Part shown: in pieces, positions 56,278-64,000 of the stretch | Layout: every line of letters begins with the position of its first letter | Position numbering within the stretch: the stretch's first letter is position 1 | NCBI GenBank assembly: GCA_021613375.1 | Contig: CM038716.1 | Span: 8,403,991-8,467,990, forward strand | From: Megaleporinus macrocephalus | Taxonomy: Eukaryota > Chordata > Actinopteri > Characiformes > Anostomidae | Length of the DNA stretch: 64,000 bases | Direction of reading: 5' to 3' | Translations under genes and position numbers: made by a program | The notes under the pieces: generated by a model | The model's input: only the letters and a program-made list of their open reading frames with translations | What the model was told of the DNA's origin: nothing | Database searches by the model: none

Positions 56278-57275
56278 CAGTGCTGTGGAAAAGTCTTTGT
56301 CCTCCATTCAATCTCTTCTATTTTTGCCTATTTGTGGCATTTTCACGTCATCTGAGTAATTTCAATGTAAAATAAAGAAACACAAGTTCACACAAAGCGC
56401 AGCCTTTAAACGATCGATCCATTTATTGAAGATAAATATTTCTTCAAAACTCGTATGACCCAGTGAAGCAGTAATTGTCCCCAAACCTAACTGGTTGCAA
56501 CACCCTGTGAAGTAACGACTGCAATCAAACGTTGCAATGAGGCTTTTATGGGACTCTTCTTTACAGACTTGTTTTAATTCGGCCACATTGGAGGACTTTC
56601 CAGATGCCACAGCATTTCAGTGGAATTCTGGTCAGGACTTTGACTCGGACACTCCAAAACCTTCATTTCTTGGTTCCATCGTCCAGCTCCTGCAGTAGCA
56701 AAGCAGCCCCAGACCACCACACTACCATCACACCAGCAGTGAAACATTGTGGTGGTAGTGTGATGGTCTGAGGCTGCTTTGCTTCTACAGAATTCATGGT
56801 TCCATCAGTTATTATAAGCTGTCCAGCTCCTGCAGTAGCAAAGCAGCCCCAGACCATCACATTACCATCACACCAGCAGTGAAACATGGTGGTGGTAGTG
56901 TGATGGTCTGGAGATGCTTTGCAACTGCAAAATTCATGGTTCCATCAGTTAGTACAAGCCATCCAGCTCCTGCAAAGCAGCCCCAGACTATCACACTACC
57001 ACCACCATGTTTCACTGCTAGTGTGATGTTCCTATGGTGGAATGTAACAGATGTAACAGGGTTCTAAATGTTTTCTAGCGAATGTAAGGCAAGCTTTTAG
57101 GTTCTTTTTTAGTCTGCAGTGTTTTGTTTTTTTTACCATAACTGAGAGCAGCAGTTCTTTAGATGTTCATCTGGATTTTGTTGTGACCCCCTGGATGAGT
57201 CGTCAATGCACTCTTGGTGATATTTTGGCAGGTTGGCCATTCCTGGTAAGGTTCACTACTCCAATTGTGGATATG
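56278..57275 (-). mobile_element. Tc1-like element, minus strand, internally rearranged
   Basis: Left end CAGTGCTGTGGAAAAGTCTT after a TA (56276-56277). It then matches the antisense order of a fish Tc1-like transposon: TAATTGTCCCCAAACCTAAC, ACTGCAATCAAACGTTGCAA, CACATTGGAGGACTTTCCAG, AGGACTTTGACTCGGACACT, ATTCATGGTTCCATCAGTTA, TTTAGATGTTCATCTGGATT and GGATGAGTCGTCAATGCACT. The centre is replaced by a fold-back (56680-57025). Right terminus merges with the 113-bp array. Confidence 0.8.
56663..57030 (-). pseudogene. Transposase core in repeated inverted orientation (fold-back)
   Basis: The segment coding VMVWGCFATAGAGQLII (minus strand, around 56820-56855) occurs also near 56690-56730 and about 56965-57000 on the minus strand, and in plus orientation near 56885-56920 (HGGGSVMVWRCFATAK). 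Stems such as GCAAAGCAGCCCCAGACCAC (56697) pair with GTGATGGTCTGAGGCTGCTT (about 56760). So one conserved block was copied several times in alternating directions. Confidence 0.75.
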
Positions 57276-57289
57276 GGCCAGAATTAAGC

Positions 57290-58290
57290 AAGATCACAAT
57301 CACAACTCCTCATGTGGGCTACTTTCCATTCACATGTACTTTGCCAGTAGTCAGATCCAACATAGCCGTGCCAGAAGTGGACCAAATCTGTTTTTGTACA
57401 TGCCGGCCGGATGAGTTTTTATATGTGGGCTACTTTGGGTTCACATGCAGGTTGCCAGTAGCCAGTTCTGATGTATCTTTGCCAGAGGTGGACCCGATCT
57501 GTTTTGGAACATGTGGGCCAGATGAGTTCTTTTCAATATGTGGGCTACTTTCGGTTTACATATGCTTTGCCAGTAGCCAGCTCTGATGTATCTGTACCAG
57601 AAGTGGACCAAATCTGTTTTGGAACATGTGGGCCAGATGAGTTTTTTATATGTAGGCTACTTTGGGTTCACATGCAGGTTGCCAGTAGCCAGCTGTGACG
57701 TATCTGTGCCAGAAGTGGACCAGATCTGTTTTGAAACATGACGGCCAGATGAGTTTTTTCAATATTTGGGCTACTTTTGGTTCACATGCAGGTTGCCAGT
57801 AGCCAGCTGTGACGTATCTGTGCCAGAAGTGGACCAAATCTGTTTGGGAACATGTGGGCCAGATTAGTTTTTTTTTATATGTGGGCTACTTTTCGTTCAC
57901 AGCAAGTTTGCTTGTAGGCATCTCTTCCATATCTGTACCAGAAGTGGACCAGATCTGTTTTGGAACATGTGGGCCAGGTGAGTTTTTTATATGTGGGCTA
58001 CTTTTGGTTCACATGCAGTTTGCCAGTAATCAGCTCTTCCATATCTGTGCCAGACATGGACCAGATCTGTTTTGGAACATGTGGGCCAGATGAGTTCTTT
58101 TTAATATGTGAGCTACTTTTGGTTCACATGCAGGTTGCTGGTAGTCAGCTCTTCCATAGTGGACCGGATCTGTTCTGGAACATGTGGGACAGATGAGGTT
58201 TTTTTTATATTTGGGCTACCTTTGTCTCACATGCAGGTGTCAGTGCCTACAGTGAGTCTTTGCCAGATGTGGCCCACATCCGCATGCTAT
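57290..58290. repeat. 113-bp tandem repeat, about 9 copies
   Basis: Unit: ATATGTGGGCTACTTTTGGT, TCACATGCAGGTTGCCAGTA, GCCAGCTCTGATGTATCTGT, GCCAGAAGTGGACCAAATCT, GTTTTGGAACATGTGGGCCA, GATGAGTTTTT. GGGCTAC recurs about every 113 bp from 57317 to 58216. Overlapping short frames (62-117 codons) have Cys- and Phe-rich products and are read-through of the array. Confidence 0.93.
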
Positions 58291-58762
58291 CTGGGTAAAG
58301 GGTGGAAAATATAGAAGATACGCAGTATGGAGGAAACTTGGAGGGGGGTAAATAGGTAGTTACGTGGTTGCCAGTTGTTTCAAAGTGGTTGCTAGGGTGA
58401 GGCTAAATGGTTGCTAAGGTGGTTGCTATGGTATCCCAGGTGGCTGCGTTCCCGAACAGATTGAGCATTTCAAGTTAGCGAAAAAAAAACCTGGCAAGGA
58501 AACAAGAAAAGGAGAATAATCATATAACAATAGTGTTAATCAGTAATATTGGTTATCTGTTCTCTTCCTCTGGTGAGGGTTGTTTTATTAGATACTCTGA
58601 TGTAAATCAACGCTTTATTATTGTAATTCTGGTTAAACGGGGGAACTGAAACGGAAAGCTGTGTCACTGAGAGAGACTCTGACTCTATCCCTGTGTTTTG
58701 TACTCTCTGATGACAATAAGCAACACAACAAGAGAGAGCAAACCACATGTACAGTGAACACT
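58291..58762. other. Non-repetitive sequence, no gene recognised
   Basis: Contains GTGGTTGCTAGGGTGAGGCT-type short repeats at 58355-58450 and then complex DNA. Confidence 0.4.
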
Positions 58763-61170
58763 CACTGTATGTAAAGAGAATATAGAATGTAAAGATGAGT
58801 CAGAATGTAAAGATGAGTCAGAATGTTAATACTGAGTCACAGAATGTAAAGAGAATATAGAATGTAAAGATGAGTCAGAATGTAAAGATGAGTCAGAATG
58901 TTAATACTGAGTCACAGAATGTAAAGATGAGTCAGATTGTTAATACTGAGTCACAGAATGTAAAGAGAATATAGAATGTAAAGATGAGTCAGAATGTTAA
59001 TACTGAGTCACAGAATGTAAAGATGAGTCAGAATGTTAATACTGAGTCACAGAATGTAAAGATGAGTCAGAATGTTAATACTGAGTCACAGAATGTAAAG
59101 ATGAGTCAGATTGTTAATACTGAGTCACAGAATGTAAAGATGAGTCAGATTGTTAATGCTGAGTCACAGAATGTAAAGATGAGTCAGATTGTTAATGCTG
59201 AGTCACAGAATGTAAAGATGAGACAGAATATAAAGATGAGTCAGAATGTTAATAATGAATCACAGAATGTAAAGATGAGTCTGATTGTTAATACTGAGTC
59301 ACAGACTGTAAAGATGAATCAGGTTGTTAATAATGAGTCAGAGACTTTAAAATGAGTCAGAGTGTTAATACTGAGTCACAGAATATAAAGATGAGTCAGA
59401 ATGTTAATACTGAGTCACATAAAGTAAAGATGAGTCAGATTGTTAATACTGAGTCACAGAATGAAAAGATAGGTCAGATTGTTAATAATGAGTCACAGAA
59501 TGTAAAGATAGGTCAGATTGTTAATAGTGAGTCACAGAATGTAAAGATGAGTCAGAATGTTAATACTGAGTCACAGACTGTAAAGATGAGTCAGACTGTT
59601 AATACTGAGTCACAGAATGTAAAGATGAGTCAGAATGTTAATACTGAGTCACAGACTGTAAAGATGAATCAGAATGTTAATACTGAGTCATAGACTGTAA
59701 AGATGAATCAGAATGTTAATACTGAGTCACAGAATGTAAAGATGAGTCAGATTGTTATTACTGAGTCACAGAATGTAAAGATGAGTCAGAATGTTAATAC
59801 TGAGTCACAGAATGTAAAGATGAGTCAGATTGTTAATACTGAGTCACAGAATGTAAAGATGAGTCAGAATGTTAATACTGAGTCACAGAATGTAAAGATG
59901 AGTCAGATTGTTAATACTGAGTCACAGAATGTAAAGATAGGTCAGATTGTTAATACTGAGTCACAGAATGTAAAGATGAGTCAGATTGTTAATACTGAGT
60001 CACAGAATGCAAAGATGAGTCAGATTGTTAATACTGAGTCACAGAATGTAAAGATGAGTCAGAATGTTAATACTGAGTCACAGAATGTAAAGATGAGTCA
60101 GATTCTTAATACTGAGTCACAGAATGTAAAGATGAGTCAGATTGTTAATACTGAGTCACAGAATGCAAAGATGAGTCAGATTCTTAATACTGAGTCACAG
60201 AATGTAAAGATGAGTCAGAATGTTAATACTGAGTCACAGAATGTAAAGATGAGTCAGATTGTTAATACTGAGTCACAGAATGTAAAGATGAGTCAGAATG
60301 TTAATACTGAGTCACAGAATGTAAAGATGAGTCAGATTGTTAATACTGAGTCACAGAGTGTAAAGATGAGTCAGAATGTTAATACTGAGTCACAGAGTGT
60401 AAAGATGAGTCAGATTGTTAATACTGAGTCACAGAATGTAAAGAGAATATAGAATGTAAAGATGAGTCAGAATGTAAAGATGAGTCAGAATGTTAATACT
60501 GAGTCACAGAATGTAAAGATGAGTCAGATTGTTAATACTGAGTCACAGAATGTAAAGATGAGTCAGAATGTTAATACTGAGTCACAGAATGTAAAGATGA
60601 GTCAGATTGTTAATACTGAGTCACAAAATGTAAAGATGAGTCAGATTGTTAATACTGAGTCACAGAATGTAAAGATGAGTCAGATTGTTAATAGTGAGTC
60701 ACAGAATTTAAAGATAGGTCAGATTGTTAATAGTGAGTCACAGAATGTAAAGATGAGTCAGATTGTTAATAGTGAGTCACAGAATGTAAAGATAGGTCAG
60801 ATTGTTAATAGTGAGTCACAGAATGTAAAGATAGGTCAGATTGTTAATAGTGAGTCACAGACTGTAAAGATAGGTCAGATTGTTAATACTGAGTCACAAA
60901 CTGTAACGATGAATCAGAATGTTAATACTGAGTCACAGAATGTAAAGATGAGTCAGAATGTTAATACTGAGTCACAGACTGTAAAGATGAATCAGAATGT
61001 TAATACTGAGTCACAGAATGTAAAGATGAGTCAGAATGTTAATACTGAGTCACAGAATGTAAAGATGAGCCAGACTGTTAATACTGAGTCACAGACTCTA
61101 AAGATGAGTCAGATTGTTAATACTGAGTCACAGAATGTAAAGATGAGTCAGAATATTAATAGTAAGTAAT
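58763..61170. repeat. 39-bp minisatellite with two AP-1 cores per unit, about 62 copies
   Basis: Unit GAATGTAAAGATGAGTCAGA, ATGTTAATACTGAGTCACA. Each unit contains TGAGTCA twice (in GATGAGTCAGA and ACTGAGTCACA), the consensus TRE bound by AP-1/Maf-type bZIP proteins. Near 59157 and 59196 the second site reads TGCTGAGTCAC, the NF-E2 form. Variants: ATTGTTAATAC, GATAGGTCAGA (loses one site), ACTAATAG to AGTGAGTCACA. The period is divisible by 3, so MSQNVNTESQNVK-repeat frames (113-249 codons) arise; they lack any natural start context and are artefacts. Confidence 0.97.
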
Positions 61171-61815
61171 AATAATTAATACTTAATTACTGGCTCCTTT
61201 AGTAAAGAAGGCGTCTGTGTCTGTGTCTCCACTACAGTATGAGAGAAATCTTCTGTAAAACATGCCTCTATTCTTTTGTATCTCTCTGTGAATAATTGTA
61301 CTGGAGTGAACGCTTGCTCTGCCTCGTATCTGATATTTCTGACATATTTTCAGTGTACAGCCTTTTCTGTACTTACTTTTATTAAACATGCCTTCAGTTC
61401 TGAGGTGCTGAATAAGAAAAATAGAGTGATATTTCTCATCTGGTCATGAAAGAACGTTGACTCACTTAACAGTTCAAAGCAGATGAGTTTGTGAAAAATG
61501 GTAAATGACTATAAAAAAAAAAGAAAAATGGGGAAATAAAAAAAGCAGTAACTGAGAACGACTCTCAGAAAGCCATCACGGCTCCAACCGAACAAACAGA
61601 ACGAGAGAAGCAAGCGGGAAAAGACGCTCAGTGAGGAATGTCCACGCTCAGATAGGGATTCAGACTAGACCTTCACAATCTGAGCTGAACTGGTAACTCG
61701 GTGCATGCGGTCTCGTGAAGGCCTTTTGGTACATAACTGGTACATGAGGATGCTAATAGTGCTAAAAATGAATGAAAGTGAATAATCACCAGTTAGCGTT
61801 ATGTGTGCTGCTTGC
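61171..61815. other. Non-repetitive sequence, no gene recognised
   Basis: Minus frame 61183-61389 (68 codons) without domain. Confidence 0.35.
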
Positions 61816-62281
61816 TATATATATATATATATAGTATATATCTGATCAACAAGTGTATGTTCACCAGTAAGAACAGCAGATCTGATTAGAACAGATAATA
61901 AATAATCATACATACAATACAAAGTTACATGAATATGTTATTGTGAGAGAAGTAGATCAGATCTTGAGATCCAGTTTGAAGAACAAAGTGTAGGTCCAGA
62001 TTTCTCCTGGATGCCCCAGACATTGTATGAATATATTAAGGTCCTTCAGCAGCAAACTTGATTTAGCTTAATGAAGTACTGAGCAGTCAAAGCAGGTATT
62101 AGATGAGAACTGTAAATAATACTGGGTTGTTTAGGAGAAGCTTGGAAAGGGTTAAATAAACACACTGCTGTATGTAAAATCATTACTTACTGTATTAACA
62201 CTGTTTAATATTTAAATTATAAAAGCTTAAAAAAAATAGCTTTTAAATATAATTATATCCCCAGATGACTAAACCTTTAAC

Positions 62282-62329
<48 letters not shown>

Positions 62330-62618
62330 TGCAACAACAGGGACGGAGATTACAGAGATCACAATATCTTTTGAATACGTCCTCATTAACTGACCCACAG
62401 TTCCAATGGCTAACAGCTGGGCTCTTCACGCCGTTCAGCCATGGTCACACCGCATCTGGACACTTCTCTCGAAATCTCTTTCAGCGTCTCTGATGAGTGG
62501 ATTATAATATATTCTGTTTGTACAGAAACATCATTCAGAGGTCTCAGCAGCAGAGTTACCTTACTTAAGAAGATATTTTGGTTATTTATACTTTACTGGA
62601 GTAATTATTATTCAGCTG
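61816..62618. other. AT-rich sequence with (TA)n tracts
   Basis: (TA)n at 61819-61833 and 62286-62326. The first codons of the long frame at 62441 fall here and are not recognisable as protein. Confidence 0.5.
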
Positions 62619-63575
62619 ACTTTCTACTTCTGCTCCTTACATTTACACTCCATTATCAGTACTTTCTACTCCTTACATTTACACTCCATTATCAGTACTT
62701 TCTACTCCTTACATTTACACTCCATTATCAGTACTTTCTACTCCTTACATTTACACTCCGTTATCTGTACTTTCTTCTCCTTACATTTACACTCCATTAT
62801 CAGTACTTTCTACTCCTTACATTTATACTCCATTATCAGTACTTTCTACTCCTTACATTTATACTCCGTTATCAGTACTTTCTACTCCTTACATTTACAC
62901 TCCATTATCAGTACTTTCTACTCCTTACATTTACACTCCATTATCAGTACTTTCTACTCCTTACATTTACACTCCATTTTCAGTACTTTCTACTCCATAC
63001 ATTTACACTCCATTATCAGTGCTTTCTACTCCTTATATTTACACTCCATTATCTGTACTTTCTACTCCTTACATTTATACTCCGTTATCTGTACTTTCTA
63101 CTCCTTACATTTACACTCCATTATCTGTACTTTCTACTCCTTTCATTTACACTCCATTATCAGTACTTTCTACTCCTTACATTTACACTCCATTATCAGT
63201 ACTTTCTACTCCTTACATTTACACTCCATTATCAGTACTTTCTACTCCTTACATTTACACTCCATTATCAGTACTTTCTACTCCTTACGTTTACACACCA
63301 TTATCAGTCTTTTCTACTCCTTACGTTTACACTCCATTATCAGTACTTTCTACTCCTTACATTTACACTCCATTATCAGTACTTTCTACTCCTTACATTT
63401 ACACTCCATTATCAGTACTTTCTACTCCTTACATTTACACTTCATTATCAGTACTTTCTACTCCTTACATTTACACTCCATTATCTGTACTTTCTACTCC
63501 TTACGTTTACACTCCATTATCAGTACTTTCTACTCCTTACATTTACACTCCATAATCAGTACTTTCTACTCAGTA
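62619..63575. repeat. 36-bp minisatellite array, about 26 copies
   Basis: Unit TACTTTCTACTCCTTACATT, TACACTCCATTATCAG. Period divisible by 3 gives a 12-residue repeat frame (YFLLLTFTLHYQ) and the 392-codon frame at 62441-63619, which looks like a membrane protein only because the repeat is pyrimidine-rich. The unit resembles a dispersed fish repeat containing TTACTTTTACTGGAGTAA-type sequence, traces of which flank both sides (62595 and 63867). Confidence 0.96.
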
Positions 63576-64000
63576 GTAGTACACAGATATGCTTCTTTAA
63601 TATATTTACATTGTACTAAACTACATTCATGTTTAATGGGTGTATATGAGCTGAAACAGGAAGCCTAGCGCATCCCATATTTATCAACATTAACATTTTA
63701 ATATAACATTATAGTTATTATGGCTTTTAGAAGAATGGGGTTTTTGGGGAGGTGGGCTAGTTCACTATAGACCCCTGTGGTGAGGCCTAAGCTTTTGTCC
63801 TTAATGGCATTTTTTTTTCTTACATTACTTTTACTTTAAGTAGTTTTGAAATCAGTACTTTTATACTTTTACTGGAGTAAAAAGCTCGAGTTGATATTTC
63901 AACTTCTGAACAGAATTTCAATCTGGCTGCTCAGACTCTGTCACACTGGCGCATACGTGAGCTGAACAGATCAGATTCAGTGTGAATGTAGACTTAGACA
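63576..64000. other. Non-repetitive sequence to window end
   Basis: TTTTACTTTAAGTAGTTTTG and CTTTTACTGGAGTAAAAAGC near 63828-63885 look like part of a dispersed fish repeat. No gene seen. Confidence 0.4.

Noticed and set aside
58984..61169. Four successive frames with an MSQNVNTESQNVK repeat
   Set aside because: 39-bp period gives 13 residues per unit; frames end at random variant stops and there is no conserved start or flanking exon.
62441..63619. 392-codon frame resembling a multi-pass membrane protein
   Set aside because: It is a 36-bp repeat read in one frame; hydrophobicity follows from its T/C-rich composition.

Overview
The window looks like vertebrate, almost certainly teleost fish, nuclear DNA. 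It has no bacterial-style operons, no credible intact protein-coding gene, no rRNA gene and no free-standing tRNA gene. It has very dense microsatellites and minisatellites, many decayed Tc1/mariner and hAT DNA transposons, a tRNA-like SINE and a LINE 3' fragment of types common in teleosts. Order and species cannot be fixed from sequence alone; an ostariophysan such as a characin or catfish is a guess. Nearly all long open frames are repeats read through (periods divisible by 3, or units without stops).

Layout. 1-1.5 kb: 40-bp minisatellite. 2.1-3.2 kb: a SINE with an 11-bp target-site duplication whose 5' head has expanded about 38-fold into a 20-bp array. 3.2-3.9 kb: old interspersed repeat. 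4.4-6.6 kb: 41-bp array. 6.6-7.2 kb: Tc1-like remnant. 7.4-9.2 kb: 32-bp array. 10-14.6 kb: long purine and pyrimidine tracts. 15-18 kb: 14-bp array, (TA)n and a GATA/GACA-type tetranucleotide block. 19-21 kb: Tc1/mariner remnant and unresolved sequence. 21.4-26 kb: 42-bp satellite. 26-28.4 kb: Tc1 remnant and another purine tract. 29.2-30.5 kb: 41-bp array. 31.3-32.5 kb: TIR transposon. 33.9-35.7 kb: 62-bp array. 36.2-38.8 kb: LINE fragment and a three-layer transposon nest. 39.5-41 kb: duplicated 0.6-kb segment. 41.7-43.9 kb: 205-bp array split by a TA-flanked transposon. 44.9-48.1 kb: two more 42-bp arrays, the second inside a hAT element. 49.5-49.9 kb: another hAT element. 50.1-54.8 kb: CA-rich array. 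56.3-57.3 kb: Tc1-like element with fold-back rearrangement. 57.3-58.3 kb: 113-bp array. 58.8-61.2 kb: 39-bp array. 62.6-63.6 kb: 36-bp array. By rough addition about half of the window is tandemly repeated.

Between the arrays are short, high-complexity segments (near 14.7, 28.4, 33.7, 38.9, 44.8 and 48.5-49.2 kb) whose composition and homeodomain-like TAAT cores resemble conserved non-coding elements. This would fit a gene-poor regulatory interval or a large intron, but that is inference and needs alignment to other fish.

The strongest direct observations are: (1) a transposon nest (Tc1-like, then hAT, then a short hAT-like MITE) with target-site duplications at both inner junctions; (2) a satellite array carried inside a hAT element with perfect 8-bp flanking repeats; (3) a minisatellite generated inside a SINE; (4) two unrelated minisatellites that each multiply the AP-1 core TGAGTCA, about 150 copies in total; (5) a purine-spacer-pyrimidine composite present twice in opposite orientation. 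No cooperating gene set is present. The biology visible here is repeat birth, spread and nesting.
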